In this document: piece after piece, positions 56,342 through 64,000 of the stretch
How positions within the stretch are numbered: the stretch's first letter is position 1
How the letters are laid out: every line of letters starts with the position of its first letter
From: Streptomyces hygroscopicus subsp. hygroscopicus
GTDB lineage: Bacteria > Actinomycetota > Actinomycetes > Streptomycetales > Streptomycetaceae
Length of the DNA: 64,000 bases
Reading direction: 5' to 3'
Assembly (NCBI RefSeq): GCF_001553455.1
Contig: NZ_BBOX01000173.1
Span: 1 to 64,000 of the forward strand
Translations under genes and position numbers: made by a program
Notes under the pieces: generated by a model
Databases searched by the model: none
The model's input: only the letters and a program-made list of their open reading frames with translations
Told to the model about the DNA's origin: nothing

Positions 56342-57049
56342 TCAGGCGGAGGCGTGAGGCTGGGCCGAGTCGAGGTAGTGCACGGTGGTCCGGTCGGCGT
56401 GCGGGGCGAGGAGGCCGGCCAGTTCGTCGGCCGCGGCCTTGAGGAGGCCGCCGTCGCGGGTGGCGTGGAGGGTTTCCAGGACGAAGGCGACGTGGGTGGA
56501 GTCCTCGGTGACGCGGGTGCGGTGGGCGTCACGGTGGTTCCAGTGGCGGGTCAGGACGTCGGTGGTGTCCGCGTAGATGATCTCTCCGGCCTTGGGGTGC
56601 TCGACGGTGTCGGGCTCACCGAGCGGGGTGAAGGACTCGGTGCCGTCCGCGTACCGGATGTCGACGTCACCTGTGACGCGGTCGAGGTCGAAGGCGCCGG
56701 CGGGCAGGCCGTGGCGGACGGAGACGGCGTTGTAGGAGTCGACGGCCGGGTTGATGCGCGGCAGGGTGCCCTTCTTGGCGAGGCGCCGGCCGAGGGCATC
56801 GACGCTGGGACGGACGCGGCGGGGGTTGGTGCCGAAGGAGCGGTAGGCGGTATGCCACGCCTCGATGCGGGGGTCGGTCTCGTCGGCGGGCCGCCAGGTG
56901 CCGTCGGCGAGTTGCCGCTCCAGCTCGGTCAGGGCGGTGGCGGTGTGCGGCCAGGGCTCGTGGCCGCGGATGCCGGTGGCGGTGACCAGGGCGATGAGGG
57001 TGTCGGGGAAGGCGTCGGCGACGGCGGGAGCGATGCGGAAGGAGGTCAT
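56342..57049 (-). CDS. B3/4 domain protein (PheT-like editing fold)
   Basis: 235-residue protein consisting of a B3/4 domain, the fold that in phenylalanyl-tRNA synthetase beta hydrolyses mischarged tRNA. Free-standing copies are of uncertain function and may edit or bind aminoacyl-tRNAs. Family features are AWHTAYRSFGTNPRRVRPS, LPRINPAVDSYNAVSVRHG and IIYADTTDVLTRHWNHRD. The ATG at 57049 lacks a strong ribosome site and lies 29 bp after the PaiB-like gene's stop, so the two likely form an operon that diverges from an XRE-cupin regulator. Confidence 0.88.
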   Translation of the reverse strand: MTSFRIAPAVADAFPDTLIALVTATGIRGHEPWPHTATALTELERQLADGTWRPADETDPRIEAWHTAYRSFGTNPRRVRPSVDALGRRLAKKGTLPRINPAVDSYNAVSVRHGLPAGAFDLDRVTGDVDIRYADGTESFTPLGEPDTVEHPKAGEIIYADTTDVLTRHWNHRDAHRTRVTEDSTHVAFVLETLHATRDGGLLKAAADELAGLLAPHADRTTVHYLDSAQPHASA

Positions 57050-57078
57050 GGATCGAGGGTCCGTTCTCGGTGGGCGGG

Positions 57079-57726
57079 TCAGGGCTTGAAGGGGCCGATG
57101 CGGTCCAGGCGGCGGAGCTGCTGGCGTGCGGTGGGTTCGTCGAGGCCCTGGCCGCGTGCGGCGAGATTCCCGGCGACGGCGGTGCGGTGCTCGACGGGCT
57201 TGTGGTCGTCGTACTTGAACTTGGCGCGTACGTCGGTCACTTCGAGGCGCAGACCGCGGATGCCGGACAGCATGCGCCCATAGGGCGCCTGGTCGACCGC
57301 GATGGCCGCGTGGTCTCCGTCGGGCTGGAAGTGCGCCATCTGGCGGCGCAGCAGCTCCGCCTTGGCCTCGGGGCCGTCGACGATGTGAGCCTGGCCGATG
57401 AACTGGACGGCCGCGTAGTAGCTGGTGGGGACGCCGTCGGTGGGCGGTGTGCCGGGCTTGGCGCGCCAGGGGCCGGGGATGAAGGCGTAGTCACCGATGA
57501 CGGTGAAGGTGACGTTCGGGTCGTGCTCGAGGGCCTGCCAGACCGGGTTGGGGCGGGCGAGGTGGATCAGGAGGTCGTTGCCGTCGCGGGTGAAGTGGGT
57601 GGGAACCGTCGCGGGGGCGTGGCCGGCCAGACCGTTGACGCTCAGGATGCCGAAGTCGTGGCCTTCGGTGATCCAGGTCTGCCATTCGGCCGCGTCGAGA
57701 CTGGCGTCCCAGGGCTGGATGAACAT
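57079..57726 (-). CDS. PaiB-family FMN-binding protein
   Basis: 215-residue protein of the PaiB (FMN-binding negative transcriptional regulator) family, a split-barrel flavin fold. Conserved pieces are MFIQPWDASLD at the start, THFTRDGNDLLIHLARPNPVW with its ligand-contacting His, and the closing helical segment KYDDHKPVEHRTAVAGNL. In Bacillus the protein was described as repressing protease genes, but most members are uncharacterised. ATG 57726 has AAGGAG 6 bases upstream; the longer frame is low-complexity. First gene of the minus-strand pair with the B3/4 protein. Confidence 0.92.
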   Translation of the reverse strand: MFIQPWDASLDAAEWQTWITEGHDFGILSVNGLAGHAPATVPTHFTRDGNDLLIHLARPNPVWQALEHDPNVTFTVIGDYAFIPGPWRAKPGTPPTDGVPTSYYAAVQFIGQAHIVDGPEAKAELLRRQMAHFQPDGDHAAIAVDQAPYGRMLSGIRGLRLEVTDVRAKFKYDDHKPVEHRTAVAGNLAARGQGLDEPTARQQLRRLDRIGPFKP

Positions 57727-57788
57727 GGGCTTCTCCTTGCGGGAGCGAGGCGGCGGTTCGGATGAGGGCGAGGAGACGGCCCGGCCGA

Positions 57789-57850
57789 CGACCAGCGGGG
57801 CGAGGCCACTGCCGGACGGCGACCAGCGGGGCGAGGCCACTGCCGGACGG
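57789..57850. repeat. 31-bp tandem duplication
   Basis: CGACCAGCGGGGCGAGGCCA starts at 57789 and again at 57820, two identical 31-bp copies ending TGCCGGACGG. The internal 17-mer CGAGGCCACTGCCGGAC also occurs near 16632. The rest of 57727-58198 shows no gene. Confidence 0.75.
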
Positions 57851-58198
57851 CGCCCGACGCGGGAAGACCGGTTGCCGGGACCGGTGCGGCCACCAGAGAC
57901 AGCACGTTCGTCGGGCCGGTCGCCAGGGTGCGGTGCAGCAGGGCGAAGGCGGCGGCCGGCGCCACGCCGGACGCGGTGCCCCGGCCTACGTCCGGCATGC
58001 CGGACGGGGCGCCGGCACGGGCCACAGCGGCGGCTCCGCCGCGAGGCCGGCCGGAGCCGCGACCGGCACGGTGCGCGGCACAGGGGCCGTGCGGGCGCCG
58101 AGACCGCCGGGGAAGTGGGCGCGACCGTAGGCGAGTGAGCTGCCCGGGGCCGGCAGCGGAGCGATCACAGTACATCCCTTACCATTCATTGGAACGGC

Positions 58199-58221
58199 TC
58201 CACGGTACAACGGAACGACCG
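58199..58221. promoter_or_regulatory. 23-bp promoter element shared by two XRE-cupin genes (copy 1)
   Basis: Read on the minus strand it is CGGTCGTTCCGTTG followed by TACCGTGGA. It matches the element at 62569-62591 at 20 of 23 positions. In both cases it lies in the same orientation relative to the XRE-cupin gene it precedes. It contains TACAAC, a possible -10 on the plus strand, so a bound regulator would block the promoter. Confidence 0.65.
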
Positions 58222-58285
58222 AGCTATGTCAACCGAACGACCGGCTGGTACATCGGACCGGTCTGCTTCAAGGGACGGTGATCAG

Positions 58286-58870
58286 GTGGCCGAGACAGCC
58301 ACGGCGCTGCGGACGGTCGCACACAACGTCCGCTCGGCTCGGGTCCGTGCGGGCCTGTCCCTGGAGGAGCTCGGCCGACGCGCCCAGGTCAGCAAGGGCG
58401 CCCTGGTGGCGCTGGAGAAGGCGCAGGGCAACCCCAACCTGGCCACCCTGGTCCGTCTCGCCGACACCCTGGGCATCTCGGTCTCCGCGCTCATGCAGGG
58501 ACCGCACGAGGGCCGGGTCCGGATCGTGGCCGCCGATGCCGTGGCCCCGCTGTGGACCGGTGAGCGCGGCAGCGAGGCCCGTCTCATGCTGACGACCTCG
58601 GGCCCGGCGCCGGTCGAGGTCTGGCGCTGGCGCCTGGAGCCGGACGAGGAGTATCCGAGCCATCCCCATCAGGCCGGGGTCGTGGAGACGGTCAGCGTCG
58701 TCTCCGGCCGGATGGTCCTGGTCGTCGACGGCAGCGAGCACCCCCTGGCCGTCGGCCAGACCGCCACGTTCGACGGTGACACGGCACACACCTACCGCGG
58801 CTCCGGTACCGAGCCCTGCGACCTGATCATGACGGTGCACCTGCCCCCCGGCCCGGCCGCCCCGGCGTGA
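58286..58870 (+). CDS. XRE-cupin transcriptional regulator (copy 1)
   Basis: 194-residue regulator with an N-terminal XRE HTH (about 10-68; LSLEELGRRAQVSKGALVAL) and a C-terminal cupin barrel (about 85-190; EEYPSHPHQAGVVETVSVVSG, with His residues that could hold a metal or ligand). GTG 58286 is chosen because GACGGTG lies 5 bases upstream and because the paralogue at 61851-62435 then has exactly the same length and start (VA-E/D-TA). An ATG at 58226 would add 20 residues. It is divergent from the PaiB and B3/4 genes and just upstream, convergently, of the permease. Autoregulation through the shared 23-bp element is inferred. Confidence 0.87.
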   Translation: MAETATALRTVAHNVRSARVRAGLSLEELGRRAQVSKGALVALEKAQGNPNLATLVRLADTLGISVSALMQGPHEGRVRIVAADAVAPLWTGERGSEARLMLTTSGPAPVEVWRWRLEPDEEYPSHPHQAGVVETVSVVSGRMVLVVDGSEHPLAVGQTATFDGDTAHTYRGSGTEPCDLIMTVHLPPGPAAPA

Positions 58871-58907
58871 GCCGAACGCACCGCGGCGGCCGGGGAACCC
58901 TCCTGGG

Positions 58908-60386
58908 TCAGTCGACCGCGGCAGGATCCGGCAGCACCACGACCGTCCCGGGGTGCGACAGCCGCGCGTGGTGCCGGCTGTAGCCGAGGTAGACGGCCAG
59001 GGCCACGGCCAGCCAGCCCGCGAAGAGCAGATACGTCCCGGTCGGCAGGTTTCCGATCAGATAGCCGCAGAAGAGCACGGACAGGGCGGGCACCACGGGG
59101 TAGCCGGGGACCGTGAAGCCGCGGTCGAGCCGGGGCTCGCGTATCCGGAGCACGATCACACCGACCGATACGACGGCGAAGGCGACCAGGGTCCCCATGC
59201 TGGTGAGGTCGACCAGCCAGTTCAGCGGCACCAGGGCGGCCAGGAGCCCGACGAACGCGCCGACGATCAGCGTGTTGCCGACCGGCGTTCCGGTGCGCGG
59301 GCTGACCTTGCGGAACACCGGGGGAAGCATGCCGTCCCGGCCCATCGCATACAGGATGCGGGTCTGCCCGTACAGAACGACCAGGGTGACGCTGACGATG
59401 GAGATCACCGCGCCCGCGGAGAGGACGGCTCCGGGCCATCTCTGGCCGGTGACGCCTTGCAGGATCGCCGCGAGACCCGCCTCCTGACCCGCGAAACGGG
59501 TCCACTTCTGTGCGCCGACCCCGGCCAGGGCCACCAGGCAGTAGAAGGCCGTGACCACCAGCAGGGCGCCGATGATCGCCCGCGGCAGTGCCTTCTGCGG
59601 GTTCCTGACCTCCTCACCGGCCGTGGAGACGGCGTCCAGGCCGATGAAGGAGAAGAAGACCGACGAGGCGGCGGCGCTGATGCCCGCGAACCCCAGGGGG
59701 GCGAACGGGTGCAGGTTGGCGGAGTGGAAGCCGGAGAGCCCGACCACGACGAAGAGCGTCAGCACCCCCAGCTTGACCAGCACCATCACGGCGTTGACCA
59801 GGGCCGACTCCTTCGCCCCGCGGATCAGGAGCAGACAGCAGAGCACCACCAGCACCGCACCCGGCACGTTGACGTAGCCGCCCGCTCCCGGCGGTGCGGC
59901 GATCGCCGTCGGCAGGGTGAAGCCGAACAGCCGCTGCGTCAGGTCGTTGAGGTACTGGCCCCAGCTGACCGCGATGGCCGCACCGGAGACCGCGTATTCC
60001 AGGAGCAGGCACGCGCCGACCCCCCAGGCCGCGAGTTCCCCCAGGGTGGCGTAGGCGTAGGAGTAGGAGGAGCCGGAGACCGGCACCGCCGAGGTGAGTT
60101 CGGCGTAGCACAGGGCGGTCAGCGCGGCGGTGACGGCACCGAGGACGAAGGAGAGCACCACCGCGGGGCCGGCCTGGGGCACCGCGGTACTGAGGGTGAA
60201 GAAGATTCCCGTACCGATCGTCGCGCCTACGCCGATCATCGTGAGCTGGAAGCCGCCCACCGTGCGGCGCAGCCCCTGGCCGTGGGCATGTCCCTCCTGG
60301 GTACCGGTCTCGGCGTCGGCGAGAAAGGCCGAGACCGGCTTGCGTCGCAGGAGCTGCTGACGGAGTCTCACGGGGTTCGCGGGCAT
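58908..60386 (-). CDS. APC-family amino acid permease
   Basis: 492-residue transporter of the amino acid-polyamine-organocation superfamily with about 12 helices. It shows MIGVGATIGTGIFFTLSTAV in helix 1, SGSSYSYAYATLGELAAWG, and FFSFIGLDAVSTAGEEVRNP, all landmarks of the basic/cationic amino acid group. It is a different subtype from the permease at 19.5 kb. ATG 60386 is preceded by AAAGGCG. It is divergent from a LysR gene 500 bp away, which may control it, and lies in a group with a Cys/Met-type lyase. The substrate is not predictable from sequence alone. Confidence 0.92.
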   Translation of the reverse strand: MPANPVRLRQQLLRRKPVSAFLADAETGTQEGHAHGQGLRRTVGGFQLTMIGVGATIGTGIFFTLSTAVPQAGPAVVLSFVLGAVTAALTALCYAELTSAVPVSGSSYSYAYATLGELAAWGVGACLLLEYAVSGAAIAVSWGQYLNDLTQRLFGFTLPTAIAAPPGAGGYVNVPGAVLVVLCCLLLIRGAKESALVNAVMVLVKLGVLTLFVVVGLSGFHSANLHPFAPLGFAGISAAASSVFFSFIGLDAVSTAGEEVRNPQKALPRAIIGALLVVTAFYCLVALAGVGAQKWTRFAGQEAGLAAILQGVTGQRWPGAVLSAGAVISIVSVTLVVLYGQTRILYAMGRDGMLPPVFRKVSPRTGTPVGNTLIVGAFVGLLAALVPLNWLVDLTSMGTLVAFAVVSVGVIVLRIREPRLDRGFTVPGYPVVPALSVLFCGYLIGNLPTGTYLLFAGWLAVALAVYLGYSRHHARLSHPGTVVVLPDPAAVD

Positions 60387-60884
60387 GGCGAGACGCCTTT
60401 CGGTGACGGGGCGGACACGCACCAGCTGTCTGAGGACTGGTGTTCGTCGGCCCATCGGCTCGTGACAGGCAGGCCGCGGCAGGCACTCGCCGGTCCCGTG
60501 GCGAGTGGTGTCGGCACCCGTGGGCCGGTCGGAGGGGACCGGTGATTGCCAGGGCGACGTCGTAGGCGGCGCTGAGGATCGGGCTGGACCGCCGGTCCGG
60601 CCCGTGGAGCGAGGCAGGGCGACCGGCTGGGGCCGGCCCCCGTCGCACCGGTACGGGAGGCCGGGAGCCGGTGCGGGCTCGGACGCCGGGCCCGGGGTGG
60701 GGGCGCGGCCGGCCGGCCCACCGGTGCCGAACGGCCGGCGGTGCCCGGTTCGATGCGGCCGGCACCCTGCGGTCCGACTCGGTGCGTGAACCGTGGGTGC
60801 CGCCGGAGCGGTTGCGACGATGCTAGGAGCGCCGGGGCGGTGAACCAACCGCCAATCCCGTCACCGATGGTTTAGCTTCGCCTC
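60387..60884 (+). promoter_or_regulatory. Divergent promoter region, permease/LysR
   Basis: 498 bp without a gene. At its right end TGAACCA (60841-60847) faces TGGTTTA (60868-60874) as loose inverted arms, and TAGCTT at 60873-60878 is a likely -10, placing transcription start at or next to the LysR ATG. Arms of this kind often bind LysR proteins upstream of divergent genes. Confidence 0.45.
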
Positions 60885-61826
60885 ATGGATCTGCATCAGC
60901 TCCGGGTGCTGCGCGAGCTGGCCGACCACGGCAGCATCGCGGCCACGGCTCGTGCGCTGTCCGTCACCCCCTCCGCCGTCTCCCAGGTGCTGGCCTCGCT
61001 GCAACGTCAGTTCGCGGCGCCCCTGACGCACAAGCGGGGCCGGTCCGTCGAACTCACGGGTGCCGGACAGGCCCTCGCCGCCGCCGCGGTCACGGTGGCC
61101 ACCGCGATGGCGCAGGCGGAGGCCAGCGTCGAGGCATACCTGGAGGACCTGTCGGCGGTCGTCGCGGTCTCGGGATTCCACAGCGCGGCCGTGACGTTCT
61201 TCCCCGCTCTGGCGGCCAAGTCCGCGCAGGCCGGCCACCCTCCCGTCGAGTGCGTGGACGAGGACGTGGACCGTGCCGCCTTCCCCGCGCTGACCGCGTC
61301 GTACGACCTGGTCGTCGCCCACCGGATGAGCCACACACGGCCCTGGCCGGCGGAACGGGTGGCCGTCGTGCCGCTGTTGCGCGAGCCGATGGACGTGGCC
61401 GTCCGCGCCGACCACCCGCTCGCACGGCGGGCCGAGGTGTCTCCCGACTGCCTGGCCGGCCAGTCCTTCGTCGCCACCCACGCCGGTTTCTCGCCCGCCG
61501 ACCTCCTTGAGGTCATCGCGGCCTCCGCCGGCCGGCCGATGCACGTAGCGCACCGGATCAACGACTTCACGACCGCGGCGGCGATGGTCGCGCAGGGCGG
61601 TCTCGTCGCCCTGCTCCCGAGATACACCGCCGCTCCGCCGCCGGGCTCCCCGGTGGTCCTGCGGCCCCTGAACGGGGTGCGCGCGGTGCGGAACATCGAC
61701 GTGCTCATGCGTCCGGAGCACGCGCTCCGCAGGGGTGTCTCGGTCGTCCTCGAGTCCCTCCGGCAGATCGCCGACGCGCTGGTCGACTCGCGCGGGGCTG
61801 CCGCGGGTCAGCCTCCCGCTCCGTAG
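60885..61826 (+). CDS. LysR-family transcriptional regulator
   Basis: 313-residue LysR-type regulator with HTH in the first 60 residues (LHQLRVLRELADHGSIAATA, then SVTPSAVSQVLASLQRQF) and a substrate-binding C-terminal domain. In the latter, AVRADHPLARR and AAMVAQGGLVALLPRY follow the family pattern. The start ATG lies 6 bases after a TAGCTT box with no ribosome site, so a leaderless message is probable. Transcribed away from the permease and towards XRE-cupin copy 2, whose stop is 24 bp away. A role in controlling the permease and perhaps the downstream lyase is inferred. Confidence 0.9.
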   Translation: MDLHQLRVLRELADHGSIAATARALSVTPSAVSQVLASLQRQFAAPLTHKRGRSVELTGAGQALAAAAVTVATAMAQAEASVEAYLEDLSAVVAVSGFHSAAVTFFPALAAKSAQAGHPPVECVDEDVDRAAFPALTASYDLVVAHRMSHTRPWPAERVAVVPLLREPMDVAVRADHPLARRAEVSPDCLAGQSFVATHAGFSPADLLEVIAASAGRPMHVAHRINDFTTAAAMVAQGGLVALLPRYTAAPPPGSPVVLRPLNGVRAVRNIDVLMRPEHALRRGVSVVLESLRQIADALVDSRGAAAGQPPAP

Positions 61827-61850
61827 CCCCCGCGGGGTCGGCCATGCCGG

Positions 61851-62435
61851 TCAGGCCAGGGAGACGGGGTCCGCCGGCAGGTGGACGGTCATGATCAGGC
61901 TGCATGTCCCGGTACCGGCGCCGCGATAGCCGTGGGGCGTGTCGCCGTGGAAGACCGCGATCTGCCCCGCCCGGACCGTGTGCTCGCCGCCGCCGACGAT
62001 CAGGGTCATACAACCGGCGGTGACGCTGACGGTCTCCACGACTCCGGCCCGATGCGCCTGGCTGGGGTATTCCTCGTCCGGCCGCAGCCGCCAGCGCCAG
62101 ACCTCGACAGGCGCCGGAGTCGGCGTCGTCAGCAGCAGCCGGGCTTCACCGCCTCGACCTCCCGTCCACAGCGGGGGCACCGCCTCGGCGGAGATCACGC
62201 GAACAGGCTCCCGCGGCGCCCCTCGCAGCAGAGCGGACACCGCGAGGCCGAGCGCGTCCGCCAGCCGCACCAGGGTGGCCAGGCTCGGGTTGCCCTGCAT
62301 GTTCTCCAAGGCGACCAGGGTGCCCTTGCTGACCTGGGAGCGCCGGCTCAGTTCCGCTTGGGACAGCGCGGCACGCACACGTGCCGCGCGCACGTTGCGT
62401 GCGATCGTCCGCAGAACCCTCGCCGTGTCGGCCAC
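61851..62435 (-). CDS. XRE-cupin transcriptional regulator (copy 2)
   Basis: 194-residue paralogue of the regulator at 58286, closely similar from end to end (shared segments include SARVRA/AARVRA, GNP.LATLVRLAD, APVEVWRWRL.PDEEYPS and LIMTVHLP). XRE HTH at about 10-68, cupin at about 85-190. GTG 62435 is preferred because AAAGGTG lies 6 bases upstream; GTG 62444 and a longer frame to 62534 are alternatives. The same 23-bp element as in front of copy 1 lies 134 bp upstream. It is divergent from the PLP-lyase gene, which it may regulate. Confidence 0.87.
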   Translation of the reverse strand: MADTARVLRTIARNVRAARVRAALSQAELSRRSQVSKGTLVALENMQGNPSLATLVRLADALGLAVSALLRGAPREPVRVISAEAVPPLWTGGRGGEARLLLTTPTPAPVEVWRWRLRPDEEYPSQAHRAGVVETVSVTAGCMTLIVGGGEHTVRAGQIAVFHGDTPHGYRGAGTGTCSLIMTVHLPADPVSLA

Positions 62436-62568
62436 CTCGTTCACCTTTCCGTCCACCGGTCGTCCGCGTACCGGGGCCCACCCCAGATGACGACAAGGGC
62501 CGCGGGCTGTACGAGATCTCGGTCTCCCGGGCACGCGCGCCCAAAGATAGTCGTTCGAGTGGCCAATG

Positions 62569-62591
62569 CGGTCGTTTCATTGTACGGTGGA
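62569..62591. promoter_or_regulatory. 23-bp promoter element shared by two XRE-cupin genes (copy 2)
   Basis: Plus strand: CGGTCGTTTCATTG followed by TACGGTGGA. It differs from copy 1 at three positions only. It lies in the 424-bp gap between the regulator and the lyase gene, so one bound protein could govern both. The rest of the gap carries no gene. Confidence 0.65.
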
Positions 62592-62859
62592 CATGCTCGC
62601 CCGGACTGATCGCGGCGCTGAGCGCCCGTCGGCCGCGAGGAGAAGCAGCTGACCTGAGCCTCTTCTCAGCCCAGCCGTGACGGCGGTTCCGCACTGCCTC
62701 AACGGCTCGGAGCCGACGTGCCCGGCCCGGTCCGAACGCCTTCAGGCCAGCGCCTGGAACCCGCCTCCGTCCCACAGTCCCCTCCGCCCCCGCGAAGCCA
62801 CGCCTTCCTGAGCCACTTCTCGTCCGTCCCCGATGCGACGGCGAAAGGAACCACCCACC

Positions 62860-64000
62860 ATGAGCACCAAGTCCAGCGCGGCCGGCACGCCCCGGCCCGA
62901 CAAGCACGCACCGTCCACGCTCGCCTTCGCCACCCAGGCGGTGCATGCGGGCAACGCCGTCGACAAGGGCACCGGCGCGGTGCGGACACCGCTGGTGATG
63001 GCCAACTCCTACCTGCTGCCGGACGATCCCTCGACCATGGACTGGTCCTCGGCCGACGGGCTCGTCTACACCCGCAATTCCGGTGCCAACCAGGTCGCAC
63101 TGCAGCACAAGCTCGCAGCCCTGGAAGGCGGCGAGGAGGCCGTCGTTCTCGCCACGGGCGTGGCCGCACTGCACAGTGTGTTCTTCACCCACCTGAAGTC
63201 CGGTGACCACGTGGTGGTGTCCAATGTGACCTACGACGCCGTCTGGCGGCTGTTCGCCGAACTGCTCCCCGAGAAGTACGGCATCGAAGCCACCTTCGTC
63301 GACATCGGCGATCTCGACGCCGTCCGCGGTGCCATACGGCCGGACACCAGGCTCGTCCACGCGGAGACCATCGCCAACCCGACCACGACGGTCGCCGACA
63401 TCGCCGGTCTCGCCGACATCGCGCACGCCGCGGGCGCTCTGCTCTCCGTCGACTCCACCTGGACCCCGCCGCCGTTCTACCGCGCCCTGCGGGACGGCGC
63501 CGACCTGGTCGTGCACTCGCTGACCAAGTACATCAACGGCCACGGCGACGCGATGGGCGGCGTGGTCATCGGGTCCCGGGACCTGGTGGAGCCGATCCGG
63601 CACCAGGCGATGGTCGAGGTCGGCGGCGTGATCTCACCGTTCAACGCCTGGATGATCATGCGTGGCTCGGTCACCCTGCCCCTGCGCCTGCGGCAGCACC
63701 TCACCTCGGCGGAGAAGGTCGCGCAGTACCTCGCCTCCGACCCCCGGATCGCCTACGTCTACTACCCGGGCCTCGCGACGCACCCGCAGCACGCCACGGC
63801 CCGCCGCCAGTTCGGCGGAGCGGGCTTCGGCGCCATGATGGCCTTCGCCGTGGACGGCGACTCCGACGCCCAGAACCGGTTCGTCGGCAACCTGCGGGTG
63901 ATCACCTCCGCCGTCTCGCTCGGCCACGACGAGTCCCTGATCGTGCACGTCGGCGACAGCGGCCGCGGTGGCATGGAGAACTACCCGGAGCCGTTCCGGA
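62860..64000 (+). CDS. PLP-dependent Cys/Met-metabolism lyase (3' partial)
   Basis: Fold type I pyridoxal-phosphate enzyme of the cystathionine gamma-synthase/gamma-lyase/methionine gamma-lyase group; 380 codons are visible before the window ends. The PLP Lys is at 223 in HSLTKYINGHGD. YTRNSGANQVALQHKLAALEG, the ATGVAALHSV phosphate-binding turn and VDSTWTPP (PLP-stacking Asp) are as in the family. A C-terminal SLGHDESLIVHVGDSG matches the substrate-binding SLGG.ESL.....HP region, but with H and D changed. ATG 62860 follows AAAGGA by 10 bases. With a neighbouring permease and regulators, breakdown of a sulfur amino acid is likely, though synthesis cannot be excluded. Confidence 0.88.
   Translation, partial: MSTKSSAAGTPRPDKHAPSTLAFATQAVHAGNAVDKGTGAVRTPLVMANSYLLPDDPSTMDWSSADGLVYTRNSGANQVALQHKLAALEGGEEAVVLATGVAALHSVFFTHLKSGDHVVVSNVTYDAVWRLFAELLPEKYGIEATFVDIGDLDAVRGAIRPDTRLVHAETIANPTTTVADIAGLADIAHAAGALLSVDSTWTPPPFYRALRDGADLVVHSLTKYINGHGDAMGGVVIGSRDLVEPIRHQAMVEVGGVISPFNAWMIMRGSVTLPLRLRQHLTSAEKVAQYLASDPRIAYVYYPGLATHPQHATARRQFGGAGFGAMMAFAVDGDSDAQNRFVGNLRVITSAVSLGHDESLIVHVGDSGRGGMENYPEPFR

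Noticed and set aside
57642..58175. 177-codon minus-strand frame upstream of the PaiB-like gene
   Set aside because: Built from the 31-bp repeat and low-complexity codons and overlaps the true PaiB-like start in another frame.

Overview
The window is about 73% G+C by eye. Its genes are dense, with GTG starts, purine-rich ribosome sites and start/stop overlaps. The proteins are typical of Streptomyces: a DUF3000 protein, HemQ, a ROK regulator adjoining a xylose-type ABC operon, NgcEFG, GH92 mannosidases and an XRE-MurA fusion. From memory, gene content and order between about 1.7 and 49.7 kb match the S. coelicolor interval around SCO5998 to SCO6041, so most of the window is probably conserved core chromosome. 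No rRNA, tRNA, CRISPR array or insertion sequence was recognised.

Layout, 0-9.4 kb: a secreted-type alpha/beta hydrolase (5' end outside the window); hemQ-hemY on the minus strand; a broken IclR regulator; a FAD/NAD disulfide reductase; an unrecognised protein built from three repeats; and hemE. HemE, HemY and HemQ belong to the coproporphyrin-dependent haem pathway. 9.4-16.4 kb: DUF3000, an orphan response regulator, RNase D, then a translationally coupled fadA-fadB beta-oxidation operon. 16.4-23.7 kb: debris of an XRE/DUF397 pair, a beta-propeller-like protein, a NYN/PIN nuclease-like protein, an amino-acid permease and dxs.

23.7-32.3 kb is a sugar-import block on the minus strand: xylF-xylG-xylH with a rok7B7-type regulator upstream, and ngcE-ngcF-ngcG for N-acetylglucosamine/chitobiose uptake. 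32.5-42.2 kb: a small lipoprotein, two large secreted GH92 alpha-mannosidases whose promoters carry near-identical palindromes, and a GNAT protein. 42.4-49.7 kb: aconitase with an elaborate promoter (overlapping iron boxes and an 18-bp palindrome), a LysR regulator, a GntR/DUF1648 pair, and an HTH-MurA fusion.

From about 49.7 kb the character changes to an accessory zone rich in broken genes: a hydrolase with an internal stop, a ferredoxin cut off beside its P450, and a shredded LtrA. Small regulators sit among them. From 56.3 kb comes a group with a PaiB-like flavin protein, a B3/4 protein, two paralogous XRE-cupin regulators sharing a 23-bp promoter element, an amino-acid permease, a LysR regulator and a PLP-dependent Cys/Met-type lyase running off the end. 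This last group looks like amino-acid uptake and breakdown under local control.

Two threads run through the window. Many gaps hold G+C-rich tandem repeats (31, 33, about 98 and 134 bp), and at least seven gene remnants are present. Promoter and operator calls are by-eye inferences from inverted repeats.
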